From Tribonema minus (lineage: Eukaryota; Sar; Xanthophyceae; Tribonematales; Tribonemataceae): a DNA stretch of 64,000 nt. Positions 20,117 through 32,800 of this stretch are shown here, one piece after another. The stretch spans positions 620,001 to 684,000 of the forward strand of contig JAFCMP010000528.1 of NCBI GenBank assembly GCA_017506865.1, read 5' to 3'. The number at the start of each line of letters is the position of its first letter. Positions within the stretch are counted from its first letter, which is position 1. The position numbers and the translations under genes are program-made. Below the pieces are notes generated by a model. It worked only from the letters and a program-made list of their open reading frames with translations. It was not told where the DNA came from and searched no databases.

Positions 20117-20556
20117 TCATCGTCCAAAATTCATTCTCGCGGCCGCGTGTGTGTGTGCAGGGATCCGGCTCTGTAAGACAGAGCGGTGTCCGAGCAGCGC
20201 CGAAACCGGGCGGGCCACGCAGCCAAGCTTCTCCGCGCCGCGCACATACGCTATGATGCGGTCCGCGAGCTCCTGCGCCAGCGACCTGCCTAGCGCCGCT
20301 TTCTTGTTGGCTGCACTCTGCGCCTTACCTGTGGCCCCCTACCCCCTGCGCACAGTGCTGAGTGCATAGCTAGGTCCTTGACGAATTGGCACGCCTGAGC
20401 TTCTCCTTTTCCCCCATGTCCGCCGTGTGCCTGTCCTTGGTGGCCGCGTTGCACATGCCCGCAAGGTATTTGCTGGCTGTCGGGGCGCGCACAGTGTCAA
20501 GGACAACGCCTTTGCCCTTGAATGTGTCCCCCCGAAGTGCAGGCAGCCAGGGTCGA
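20117..20556 (-). pseudogene. Unidentified coding relic truncated by the dispersed repeat
   Basis: On the minus strand, immediately inside the repeat boundary at 20557, a frame reads LPALRGDTFKGKGVVLDTV, RAPTASKYLAGMCNAATK, DMGEKEKLRRANSSRT, then stops. After a frame change it reads ANKKAALGRSLAQELADRI, IAYVRGAEKLGCVARPVS, LLGHRSVLQSRIPAHTH, stopping at about 20117. The balanced composition suggests real protein sequence, either split by an intron or frameshifted. The upstream part is missing where the repeat begins. No family is recognised. It lies only about 65 bp upstream of the glycosyltransferase ATG, so the relic may overlap that gene's promoter. Confidence 0.45.
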
Positions 20557-20841
20557 GTGCTGGCGGTGCAGTACAACAAAATGTCAACATCTGGACGGCG
20601 AGGGTTATTTCGTCAGTTCTGAGCAAGCCACTCGCTCTTGTCAAGAGCGGGCTTGTTGGATTTCTGCTATGTCACAGAACAACATCACATGATGTGATGC
20701 TGGCATGGCATCACAGCCTGGGAGCAGGAGAAATGGTCAAAAACGCATCTATAGTTGGCGGATAGAAATAGAATTATTGGTGTCGTATCGCAGTGTCTGA
20801 TGAGGCGCCTTCGGCTGGCCTCACCGAGCGGGCATCACTGT
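20557..20841 (+). repeat. Dispersed repeat, copy 2 (~285 bp)
   Basis: Second copy of the repeat at 13030-13326, same orientation and same ends, with the 7-bp hairpin CGCTCTTGTCAAGAGCG intact. Small deletions account for the length difference. Confidence 0.85.
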
Positions 20842-21620
20842 ATGTAGTCATGTGACGTGATGTTTGTTGCGACAAGAACCATGTGCAGTTGCCATGGATG
20901 TATGGTATACTGACATGACAGCAAGTAGTCTTGACAATGATTTTATTGGTAAATTGAAGTTATGTGCCACCACCAATCAGTGCAATGTGGACTTGCATTT
21001 CATTGCAGACCGCCACTTGCGTGATGCGTGCATTTGACAGTGTGTGATGCGTGCATTTGATGTGCTCCATGTGCATGTATGCATGCTTGTTGTACAATAA
21101 CAAGGATGTAGCTGATTGACAGTCAGCATCGCAAGAAATACCAAAGCACTTGAGGCATCACTGCTCATTGCGTGTCCTGCATGTGAATTTCTGGTGGACT
21201 ACTACCGTAGTACGGTTGCTGCTAGAGATCTGCAACGCTCATGATTCTCAATAGGGAACTTTTCCGGATCTCATGTCTGAGGGAAAGGCTCTCCATCATT
21301 GTATTGATCCATATACGTGCATGCGCCACGCAGTGGCCCACGCTACAAGCAGACGAAGGGCAGACAGTTGAAAGCAAAAACATGTGGCCACGCGCCGGCG
21401 CAAATGTTACATCATAGGTGTTGACGGTGAACGTGTGTGTCCACCACGCCATAGACATACATACATTTATGAATGAACCATGAAAAAAAAAAAAGTCTTT
21501 TTTTTTAACCAAGACTTTTTTTTTAATTCAAAGAGACCCTGCGGAAAGCTCTGTTCCGTGGAACTGCCAATTCGAGTTGAGGTTTGAGTTCTTTTTTTTT
21601 AATCAATGAATAGAGCCGCT
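20842..21620. other. Spacer with A and T runs
   Basis: No gene recognised. At 21480-21600 there are several A and T runs (A12, T9, T9, T9-10) arranged around AAGTC/GACTT, giving weak foldback potential. This may mark the tail of an old retroposed sequence. Confidence 0.4.
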
Positions 21621-21689
21621 GCTAGGCCGGAATCTTGCTGAAAACCTTACCATCACCTCGCTTCGGCGAGGAGGAAAAGTGGCTGACCA

Positions 21690-21849
21690 TGAAAAGTGGG
21701 CTTAGCGGCATGCGACACAGCATCAAGGAAGCTCTTTCCCCCAACAGGCGAGGATCCAGTGCTGGAGCTGGAGCTACAGCTGGAGCTGCTGCTGTTGCGG
21801 GAGGTGCTGTGTCTGAGGAGCCGAGCCAGTCTAAAATCTTCTTGAATGT
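21690..21849 (+). CDS. Possible orphan first exon
   Basis: From an ATG at about 21690 the plus strand reads MKSGLSGMRHSIKEALSP, NRRGSSAGAGATAGAAA, then VSEEPSQSKIFLN. It ends at a consensus donor (AAT|GTAAGC) at about 21849. No intact downstream exon was found. The following sequence is the decayed duplicated region, so this could be the head of a dead gene. Function unknown. Confidence 0.3.
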
Positions 21850-21960
21850 AAGCTTTTTGCTGAATGCTGATGTCGTTGAATTCGCACAGGTGGTTCTCTG
21901 CCTATAGCTTTCAGACGCGAGCTTCACAAGCGCGTATGAATGATGGCGAAAATCTCTCCT

Positions 21961-22788
21961 AACACCGGCTGCAGGTGCGCAATTCAGAGATCCGTGCATA
22001 GCCGCGACGTGGACGTGGACTCTAAGAAAATGTTCGTGCAGCTCGCTCAACAACACCTTGTTACTGACTGATTTCATATCACATTCATGAATTTATTGAA
22101 AGACCTGCAAGCAGAGGTTACTTCTGCAAATCTGGACTGCTTAAACAACAAAATGCAGAGTTGTACATTGTCCTTAGGTACATGTTCATGGACAGCGCCC
22201 TGCAGCTGCTGAGGTTTGAACACCTTGTGGTGCCTATGTACCATGGGCGACTTGAAGCCAGCTACAATGTTACAACACAACTGCGCAACTGCTCTGGTGT
22301 AGCACAATTTAAGCTACGTTATGATGGTGAAAGTGTGGCTCTCTGGACATTCTATTTGGCTCATGAATGGACTTTGTTGACATCCGTGGCTCTTAGCAAG
22401 ATCAACAACACTATCTGGTGCCCTACTTTATTATGAACATAACACCGGCTGCATGAGCACATTTAGAAGTTTGTGCAGCAGCCTTGGACAAAATGCAAGA
22501 AGATGTTGGTAAAGTTTGCTGCTCAACAACACCTTGTTACTGAAGCTTCCACTTCACATTCATGACTTGACTCAAACATTCCAAAGCCGAGGATATCTTT
22601 GCATATCCGGACTGCCTCAATTAAAAAGATGCAGAGTTGTACATCACCTTTTAAGTATTTGTGGACAGCGCCCTACAGCTGCCGAGGTTTGAACACCTTT
22701 TGTGGCGCCGATGTACCGTCGCCTACTTGAAGCCAGCTCAAATTTTGCAGCAGAAGTCACTGCGCAACTGCTCTGGTGTAGCACACTT
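21961..22788 (+). repeat. 480-bp tandem duplication of a decayed coding sequence
   Basis: Copy 1 (21961-22308) and copy 2 (22441-22788) both start AACACCGGCTGCA and both end GCAACTGCTCTGGTGTAGCAC, exactly 480 bp apart at the start. Substitutions and indels are many. In copy 1 a frame reads ELYIVLRYMFMDSALQL, LRFEHLVVPMY, LEASYNV. Copy 2 retains VFVDSALQLPRFEH but is shifted afterwards. The YMFMDSALQLLRFEH stretch vaguely recalls the helical end of BTB/POZ domains, which is weak inference. Both copies look non-functional. Confidence 0.6.
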
Positions 22789-22954
22789 TCATTCACACCA
22801 TCACAGAGCACTGATGATGACTTTGCGTCAGCTCAGGATTCGGAAGTCGGTCCCGGCTCTGGGAACATCTGCCTGGTGCTGTTTCATGTCTGTTCAGGCG
22901 CTGATCCTCATCAGGCCTGCTGAGGAAGTGCACCATTTCACGCCCTTTCTCTGA

Positions 22955-23531
22955 ATGTGTTATGTGTTTCAATAGGTCAAACAATCAACGCTGCTACCGT
23001 ACCCCAACAATGCTGTAGATCAAACTTATAAAAGTACCTACTTCAAGTCATACTTCCTTGACAAGTCGGCATGAAATGGAGGCTAAAGCCAGAATTGACT
23101 CACGTCTGTTCCCCTTGAGCATGGCGTTACCCCTGTTGCAGCCGACTTGCCATTGTGTGCTTCACTAACATGGCGTGATGTTTGTAATACTGGGTTCATG
23201 GGTGTGCAGCATCGACTTTGCGGCAGACAGCGCGTCCTGTCGACCTGCCGGGTAGGCTAGGTTCCAGTACTCTCGCGCTTATTGAATTAAAAAAATCATT
23301 AGTGCGGCTGGGTTCTGCTCGCAGCGCATATCTTGATGGGGCAAATCTGTCTGACACAATGGGGTCACAATGAGTGAGCAATGCGCGCGCTTCTATCGAT
23401 CAGAAACACACATGTGCATGTACATGCCATACTTGCAAAGTGCTCATGGCGCGTAAATATCCAGTGCGACAGAGCCGTTCACCTGGGGCCCTCCGCGTGT
23501 GCGCTGCATATGCTAGCAGGCCACAAGGGCC
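22955..23531. promoter_or_regulatory. Ferlin 5' flank
   Basis: No gene is seen. A TATA-like TTATAAAAG sits at about 23026-23034, some 500 bp before the ferlin ATG, so it would imply a long leader or an upstream intron. No stronger promoter element is evident. Confidence 0.25.
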
Positions 23532-26500
23532 ATGGACTCATTCAAGGCGGTAGAGTATGATCTGACCATAGCGGTGCGGGAGCTGGTGCTGGAGGGGGGT
23601 GCAGCTAACATGTGAGTTGCGGTTGTGTACTCAGAAGTGTCAAACTTCACTGTAAGCTCGCTGAGTGATTGTCAAGTTGCCGCTTTTCCAGTAGAATGGG
23701 GCCGTTGCATGCTCATGGTTCTAACTGAGCAAGAGAACCCGCACTGTGTTCACACAAATAGTCGGTCACAAGAAGGTAGAAAAATGTACACTGGGTGCAT
23801 AATTTCACAGTTCCTTGTCACCAGCACATGGTGACATTCAGCTGCTGCATACCACATGTTGACTTTTTTTCAGGCTCCATATACGTGCTTGGCTGGTTTC
23901 TGGGCCGCATGCATTCATTATCATGTCGTCTCAACTTCGTTAGAATTTTACATTTGGCTGGCCGACTTCATTAGAAATCATGCAGGTTCACACGCGGCTG
24001 GCCGCAAAACGGACTACGCCACGTGCACACAGGCCAAGTTGTGTCAATTTCAACCGCAGTACAGCAGGCCATGACGAAGTACAGCTGCGCTCTGCTAACT
24101 GACAGGTTTCAGTGCATCGTGCTCCCCCTCCAGGTTTGCGGAAGCCCCTGTGATTCAGTTTAGCAAGCAAAAATACCATGGGGCGCAGTTTGCGCAGGCA
24201 AGGAGGGTGGAGAATCCCAGCTCTGACTCCATCATCTTCAATTATGATGAGGAATATACGGTAAGCGCAACTGCATCGGCCAAGCCTGCAGCGTGTCATA
24301 TTCAATCAACATCGCAAACAATGCATGCACACACTTCAATGTACGTGTACAAAACTATATGCATAGCCATTAGCATCGAGGTCATCAATCATAGCAACAG
24401 GTAGCCAGTTCTGATGGCACCGCTTTTGTGGGACCACAGTTGAATTTTGTGGTTGAACTTGCGGGTGATCTGCCACTTCCAGCTGCAACGGCTTCCCTGT
24501 TGCAATATGCAATCTTTTGACATGCCTTGAAGTACTTGGGCAACACACTCAAATACATCTGAGCCTACGTCCTCGCGTCTAGGTTGCTGTTTAAGGCTGA
24601 TGTTTGATGAATATTGCATTGATGGCCAAGTTTGAGGCCCGAGTGCAATGGCAGTGACTCGACCTGTGGCATTGCGGCAAGCGGTCAGCTTGATGCTGAG
24701 CAATGCTGCTCCTGATGCCGTCAGTTGCTGAGCATCGCTGCTCTTGATGCTCAACCATTCCGCCAGTCACACTTCTTTCTGAGATGGCTGAGCCGCGATG
24801 AACATGCCTCTCTCCCAGGTGACCAACGTGCTGATGGACGCCGATGGCAACTTCGCTGCGAGATGCGTTGTTAGAGTACCAGACGCACCGGCGGTTGCAT
24901 CAGCGAGGTCGCCCTCGCGGCGGCGTGGCAGCGATCAGCCTGACGCGCCCGACGCGGGCACGGTGGTGCTTGCCAGCAGCGACGTGACCATCGTGGAGGA
25001 TGAAGCATTCACGTGAGCAGCGCGCCTGAAAAATAAAAGTTGCCTGGCTTGCACTTGGCCTAGCAGACATTTGCATTGACGTCGCGGTGGTAGCAGCACA
25101 GCGATCATGCACAAGGCACTGTTGCAGCTTTAGTGTTGCATGCGACATCAGTGCTGCCTGCGTGTTATCGTGTCGACTGTCTGAATGGGCATTTGCCCGG
25201 CCCTTCGTTCTCAGCGCAACATCCTGACTTCTGGAATTCTATTAGAGCCGTCCAGTGTATTTTGACCAATTGGAGCAATGTTTCCATTCCAACCTTCAAT
25301 GTTATGAGCTACTTGCGCCTGGCATATCCACCCTTGATGGCTTGAAGGCAGATATCTGGGCAGATGTACATGCGCGCAGATGCCGATTGTAATGGGTTTG
25401 ATGTGGTCCAGTACGTCCTTAATCTTCGAGATACATGCATGTGCTTTGAAGTATTATCAGAATGCTCCTTTGTGGTGTGGATTGTCAATGACATTTGCAA
25501 CCCTCTCAGATTGCAGCCTCAATGGTTGGCTGAGTCAAGGGCATTGACCTTCATGATTTGATGATGCTCATGAAGAAGGCGCTGAATGCGGACGATGACT
25601 GGGCTTTGCTTTGGCATGCTGAATGACTCTCTGACCTTGCACGACAGAGGGCTACGAGTAGTGCTCTATGTACGCACAATCACATTACTCGTTGCTCGCA
25701 GGGGTGTGCTATCAGCTTTGGTGCAACAATTCGACAAGAGAGCTCTTCACGACGCAGATTCTGTACCGGCTTGCCGCCAGCCACAATCTGAAGCATCACG
25801 GTCACGTTCAGCCGAAATAGTACACTAACAGCTAGAATGCATACGCTCTGCATGGTGCCGTCCTGCAGAGAGCAAGGCAACTCGCAGGTGCTCACCCTGC
25901 AAACAAGCGATGGGCAGGGCCCCATCAAGGTGACGCTCCACGTCACTTTCACGCTTGTCATGAGCCACCTGGTGGCGCCTGGGACTGCTACGCCCCATCC
26001 CACTGCGGTAAGCATGACATTGGTAGATCTGCTCGTCTGAAAATGGGTCTTCATCGACGAAGAAGATGACATGAGGGGTGCATCTCATTTTGCAGTGCAT
26101 GCAGACATCAAAATCAGAGCCGCCAAGTAGCGCTCTTCTGCGTGCTTGCTCAGCGCGCTGGTTCCGAGCCTAGTCAGACATTGCTGCTGGACCTGGAAGC
26201 AAGCTTATTCCTCAAATTATCTGCGACTTGCTCCAGTTTCAGCCCTATGTTCTCTTTACGTACGTACTGCTGTTGTGCACCTGCAGTTCAAAAAACAGAG
26301 ACAATTCATAGGCACTGACACCTGCCTTGCTTAATTGAGCACACTGCAACAAGTGCGGCACTGTCAACAGGAGTCATTCATTTTTTAAAAGCACTTTACG
26401 CTGGCACTGACATTGTTGAGCTCGGCTTTGCCTGATATCTGCAGGCGCCGCCAGCTCCTGTGACTAGGCCCACCCTCTTCCACGTCACCATTTGCAACGC

Positions 26501-29500
26501 CACGGACCTCAAGTAAGACCCCATCAACTTCTACGCCGCTGTATGTTTGAGATCTGCAGGTGCTGTAGCCGTGCTTGTCCTTAGTCTCTAGATCTAGTGC
26601 CATACTCGAAATCCATGCCCATGCAGCATTCTTGACAGGGCCGTGCACGCTCGATTGCTTCACTGTTCAACTTGAAGCTGGACGCTCAGGCAGGTGTTGC
26701 TGCTACAAGTGCTGTGCATGACCCGCTACACGACTCGGCAGCGAATGGCGTATTGAAGTGGTAGAGATCAAGTGCTGGGCCCAAGCTGATCTTCAAATGC
26801 CCTGCCAGACCAAACTGACCAAAAGGCTAGGCCAGGGCTGCACACGCTGCTAGGATCATGTGCTGCCAGCGCAGTGCACCTGCTATTGCCAGCCTGGTGC
26901 ACTTCAAACCGCAAGCGTATCAGCCTTTGTTGAACAGCATGATGGCAAATGTTTGTAATGCGGGCTCAGCTTGTGCACGCAGTCACACACAAGACACAAC
27001 CACAAACATGATGTACTTCTATGTGACATATGGCAAGACGACCCCCACGAGCTGCAACATGCATAACTTTGCAACATGTGTGGCTGCCTGGTGCACACTT
27101 GGAAAAATGTACGGCTCATGCGGCAATGTTCCCACACAACACCGTCAGGTGTAAGGAGCAGAACGGGGCAGACGGGTGTGTAGAGCTGAAGCGCGGATCA
27201 TGGTCGGCCAGTACGCGGCGTGTAGACGACACCAACAACCCCGTCTGGAATGAGAAGTTTGTGGTGCCTCTGAGCTCGACGCCCAGCAAGGCATCCATCC
27301 TTATGCTCAAGGTGCGGCGTAGAAGTTGAAGCATTGAGTGTTGAAGCTGTGGCAAACTGACGGCGTTTCGGTTTCCAGCCGCTTCTCATAATCACTCACA
27401 GTGATAGGCATGAAATCAAGCGTGAGTGCTATGGGAGTTGTGTGGTGTCCCTTAGCATATTCATGACACGTAATAAGTCAGCAACATTGAAGTCCATCCC
27501 GTTGCCTGTGACGTTGCTGCAGGCAGCGGTGGCGTGACTTGCAAACAAAACCTGACCTAATTGTGTGCGCTGGTGTTGTTGGAATAGTCCATGCATTGTT
27601 ATGCGTGTCAAGCACTGTTGTGCCGCTGGGTTCCTTGCTCACTGAGGCTGAAGCCTCGGCTTCCACTCTGCAGTGCACGACGCACCATGTCACTGACATG
27701 TACGAGTGTGCACTGCAGTAGTGGTCTTCGAATGTGGTAGTTTGAAGTATGTGGGTGACGCTCATGTTCGCACCTTTACACCCTCATCCGATGCTCTTCC
27801 AGAGCAGATCACACCGCCTTTAAAGTTGTGCGGCGCTTGTGACAACGCACTCATGCGCATGGCTGCAGCACACATTCTTAAGAGCATCGCAGCTGCGTGT
27901 GTACATTGACTATTCTCGCCGCAGTATGCAAATTTGAATGTTCGCGCTTGGCTTGTTGGACTGCAAACGGCGCATGGCTCATGCTTGCACATGTCAAATG
28001 TACATCATGAGGCATGTTGCATGGCACGCCAGCCTGAACAACGGCAACTGCGCCCGTCCAACAGAATGGCCCCTCACCAAGATTGGTCTCTATGTGCACA
28101 TGTGTGACAGGTGTTCAATCACAACAAGATGCTGCTCAACGACTACATCGGGGAGACCGAACTCGAGCTGACCAGCCCTGAGTACATGATGGAGGGCGCC
28201 CTGAACAAGGTGGACTTTGTGCGTTGGCTTGAGCCATATGTGGTGCATGACAGTACACAATATTCAAGTACTGTAGGCACCAGCGGAGTAGGTGTCATAT
28301 TTTCTGGCAACTACAGGGTGATCATCAAAGTTGTCTCAAATTCAATCAGGCAGGCTCAGCTCTATCAGCTTTTGCTTAAGATACAATCAACAGCCAGGCT
28401 TGCAGCCTTGATAACTGGCATTGCTGGCACCTATGCAGCCCAGGTTACCCTACCTAGCTGCCTGTTTTGCATTAGTACGAGCTGAATGCGTGATGCGACT
28501 TTGCAAGGCTCATAATGACATGTGGCATGGTCAAGGGTGTCCTAGAGAGGCAATATGTCCATGTGGATGGCGTCCAATGATATCATTTCAGTCATGATGC
28601 GTTGGAACTCGCCTTTTATGCAATTTGCTTGCATGCGTGCTTGCACTCTTGCAGGCTGTGTTTGTTCAACTTCCGCTGTACCCTGGCGGCAACAAGACCA
28701 AGCCAGAGGTCGGCAGGCTGAAGGTACAGCACTCCGTTAAGTATTTGCACGGATGCCATCAGGCACTGACAGTACATCATGATTGCTTGTGATTCTGCCC
28801 TTGTCTGCATCATGCTATGTAAGATCATACAACCGCACCAGTTGATGCTTGCATTGAAGTCTCATTGTCAACTCTCTGCGCATGCACGGCTCAGTCATAG
28901 CTCGCTGAAGCGCCCTGCAAGCGCCAGCCCAACCCTCAGTAGACTTGTACTCTGAAGTACCAAAATCGCTGAGGTCACAGAGTGATGAAAATCTGAAAAC
29001 CGTGGCCTGCGCTGAGCGCTGCGCAGGTTAAGCTGGTACCCATCTACGCGGGCCACGAGATGGACATGAAGATGTACCAGCAGGGTGTGACGGACGATGA
29101 CGTCTACGCCCCGGGCGAGCCCCCCCCGCCGCTGGTACGTTGTCAATGCTTTGAAGTACTTTTGTCTGTGACTGGCAATGCCTTGAACAGGGGTGTGTTG
29201 GCCTCAGTGGCACCACTCACATCAGTATAGTCTGAGCGTGCTTTGCGGTTAGTATTCGTTTTGGCAGAGCAATGACAGCGTGCTCATTCGGAACTTCCAT
29301 CCGCTCTTGCCGATCTGAAGCAGTTCACCACAATTATTGAGGCAAAGCGCGGGTGCACTTCAGATGCTGCATGTGTACACGTACATCAACCCTGACCTTG
29401 CAATCACAACTCACGTCTGGTTCAGGTTGGACAAAGCTTGTAGCATGGCTGATCTCCCCGCGATGTGGTCTTCCCTGTGCTCAACAGTGCAACACTGGTA

Positions 29501-29848
29501 TAGTGTCCAGGGGCTGCCTTGTGCTGACACGAGGGCGCCCAGAAGCTTGCAGATCTGATGTAGGGCAAAACACAGCGTCCGGTAATTCCGAGGTACTTGT
29601 GGAGTGTACATTTTTACAAGCGGAACATTTCTGCACTACTGTACCTCTCACTCAAGCATTTGCATTTGTTGTATGGGTATACCCAGGTGGTGTCACTAGA
29701 GCCCCCAGATGAGGAAGCACCTGACAAACATGCTGCGTTCGGTGAGACCATCGAAGAAGAAGACGCAAAGGCAGAGGCTGAGCGGCTGGCATTGGAGCGG
29801 ACCCGCTACGAGGAGCTGGCCAAACGCATAGAGAATGCGCAGATACAG
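23532..29848 (+). CDS. Ferlin exons 1-10: N-terminal region and first C2 domains
   Basis: Exons 23532-23611, 24134-24260, 24819-25012, 25869-26007, 26445-26512, 27149-27311, 28111-28209, 28655-28723, 29027-29134, 29687-29848 (residues 1 to about 403). Residues 1-180 form a divergent C2A-like unit interrupted by a Ser/Arg/Asp-rich insert at about 90-115. Residues 190-285 are a clearer C2: LFHVTICNATDLK, DDTNNPVWNEKFVVPL, LLNDYIGETELEL. Asp residues expected in the first calcium loop are not evident (NATDLKCKEQNGADG). Residues 370-400 are a charged helix (EEEDAKAEAERLALERTRYE). The start was chosen because it is the first ATG in frame and the exon ends in a consensus donor. Confidence 0.85.
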
Positions 29849-32800
29849 GTGCTGCCATGTGCAGGTCTGAGTGTTGTGCGACCGACACTGGCTACACGAG
29901 TTCAGCACGGTTTCGCCAAATTGCTGTTATTTACAGAGCTGACCACTGCATGGTCATTGCTTAGACCAGCGAGTGTATAAGGTCCCACATGGTAGCAACT
30001 TGAGCCTGCATGCAGCTGCAATAGCTGCTACAGCGATCAAATGCGTGCACAGGTGGGGACCCCATCCCCACCGCATGCGCATGCCGCGATGGGCGCAACG
30101 AGTCTCAATGCGCTGTGCTCTGAGTATGCTTCGTCGAGCGCTGACTCAAAGTTGCCACAGTGCCAGACTATTGTATGCATTCAACCATGACATCAGTTTT
30201 CCGTCCACAGTGTGGAGTTCAGTTTTTTGGCGGTTATGTCGATGCACGAAGTGGAATATGCAGGGCAACTTGTGTATGTGTTGCCTGTCTCCCTGCCGCT
30301 TTATTGCCGCCATGCCTACTTGCGGCTGAGTTGCATGCGTCAAGCATGACCATGCTTCAATGAATACGCGTCTGTTGATACCCTTTGCACAGGAGGGGCA
30401 CTACACCGTCATGGTGCACATCATTGAGGTGTCCAAGCTGCAATCCGAGGACCACGATGGCTCAAACGACCCATTCGTACAGGTATGGCAGAAATGACGC
30501 TGACATGGCCCTGCATTGGATGAGCCGTGCAGCGTTCACGTGCTCATGTCACCTCTTCTCCTGTGTAGCGACATGTAGCTCATGCGATAAGACGGGTCCC
30601 TGGTGCCTCGTTGTACATCGAGCTGAATATTGCCATAAGCACTATGTGAGCAACGAGGCCATCAATGCACTGAACTTGATGATGAAGTCCCCACGCCTTG
30701 GCATCTGCTGTGTGTGGATCTACATCTGTACTGAAGCTTACTTATGTGCATCCTGTTGATAACATAAGCTGCATATGCGGAACTTTCGTGCAATTGCACA
30801 CACCTTCAGGCTGATGGTGCTTGGAGGTGCAGAGCACCCGCCACTACCTTTGCACTTCCTCAGTTGCGCGTCTGCAACACCATCATGCTACAGGCTGAGC
30901 CATCCAGGCGAGCAACTGCATGTTTTGTGACGCACTTGCAGGTGACATGCTTTGGGCAGCAGCGGCGTACGCGCATGAAGCACCACAGCAGCGCAGTCTT
31001 CGACGACCTGTTCTACTTTGAGCTCAACGACATCAAGAGGGTTCGTATTTCGTCTCGCCTGGCACGTGCCTGTGTCAAACCCCTGTGAAATTCTGGGGCC
31101 CTCACAAGTGTGCATCTCTGAGTACGTTTGAGGATCATGTTGCATCAAGTGCAGAGCTGTAAAGGCTGTGACTGTGCTACTGAGAATGGATTGGAACTGC
31201 AATCTAGAGCCTATTCCTACCTTCTTCTTTGTATCTTCCCTCTCCAAGATGCTCTACAGTAAGTGTGCTTCATCCGCATGCGTTGACATTCAAATGCACC
31301 CCAAGTGTCACACTCCGATGTGTCCGGTGCTGTTTGCCTGATGCTATGCGCAACCTCGCTTCGCATTATCCAGGGTGGGTGGTGGCTATTGCGCTTGATC
31401 ACCAACTCAGCAAAATCCTGCGCTTACCGACTTCTGCCGTGTGTCATGATGATAGGTGGCGGTTGTGCTTGATCAGCAACTCAAAAAATAAGTTGAGGTG
31501 ACTGACTTCTGCTTGTGTCATGATGACACAGGCTGATCTGGAATCGGGAACCGTGCGCGTGGATGTTCTTGACTCTGACCTCGGCAAGTCCAAGGTAGAC
31601 CTCATTGGGTCCTTCCAAATTGACGTGGAGTACATCTACTTCCTCACTGACCACCACGAGCTGTACCGACAGTGGGTGCCTCTGGTAGACATGGAGGTGG
31701 GTGCAAGATTGACTGCATCGGTTGCCATTAGCCGTTGCATTACGCCTGAGTCGGCTGCCAGTGGCCAGTGTTGCGGACCCTAGGGGCGATGCTGGCACCA
31801 TCGTAACACTGTCTGTGTATGTGTCTTCGTGTGAGAACCTGCACCTTTGTCATCATGCGTAATGCCATCTGTGTGCGCTGAAGTGCGCAGTGTCGCAGAA
31901 TGTCCTTTTCTGTGTTGCATGTGCAATCAGGCCTAATTGATACCACATCTTGATTCCGTTGCGTTCTTTACAGTGAACGATATCGCCACCATAGCTTGAG
32001 TGCATGGGCACTATAGTATCGTTTGTTTTTGTGTGGAATCCTACCTGGTGGACATGATGTTTTAATGTGCGCTGTGCGCAGTGCTGGCCCATGTAACCTG
32101 TGCACTCCTCATGCCAGCATATGCACGGATTGCCACTGTTCCGTCATGTCAGAGGCACAAGCACCTCTTGTCAACGGCATGCCTGACCCTAGTTAGCAGG
32201 TGATGCCTATTTTGTTACCCACTGTCAAGGCGAAATTTTCGTATGGCATTCTGTCTTGAAGCTGGTGGTATATCATGAACGTGAGGTCAACAATGTTGAA
32301 ACCCTTTCCAGTGTCATTAGCAAGCGTCTTGATGCTGCAGCCCATGCCCCAGGCACTCCTTGAACAAGCAACAATGAAGTGACACTTTGGCATGCGCCTG
32401 CAGGGTCTACAAGTAGCTGGAGTGTGACCGCGCAGCACAAGTGCCTCCGCTGTCATTGCTGACTGACGCAAGGCTCACAGGCTGATGAATCTACGCAAGC
32501 CATATTTATAGTCCAATTGTGATGCAAGTACGCAAATTAAAGACTTCAGTGAACTACTGTGTGTATGTGCAGAATCCCAAGGACCATGGCGTGCAGGGGC
32601 AGCTGCTGTTGTCTGTGACCATCATTGGGCCAGGGGAAAAGGTGAGCGGGCTGCTGCTGCTGAGCATTGCGACACAACATCCTACTGAGCAATGAGGCCA
32701 GAATGTTGCTGCTACAAGTTGCCATTGCCTCTGTGCACTTCACCCTGCGCAACAACAAACATTGTGTGCTCCGCACCAATCAGTAGCACTGTTTTTCTGG

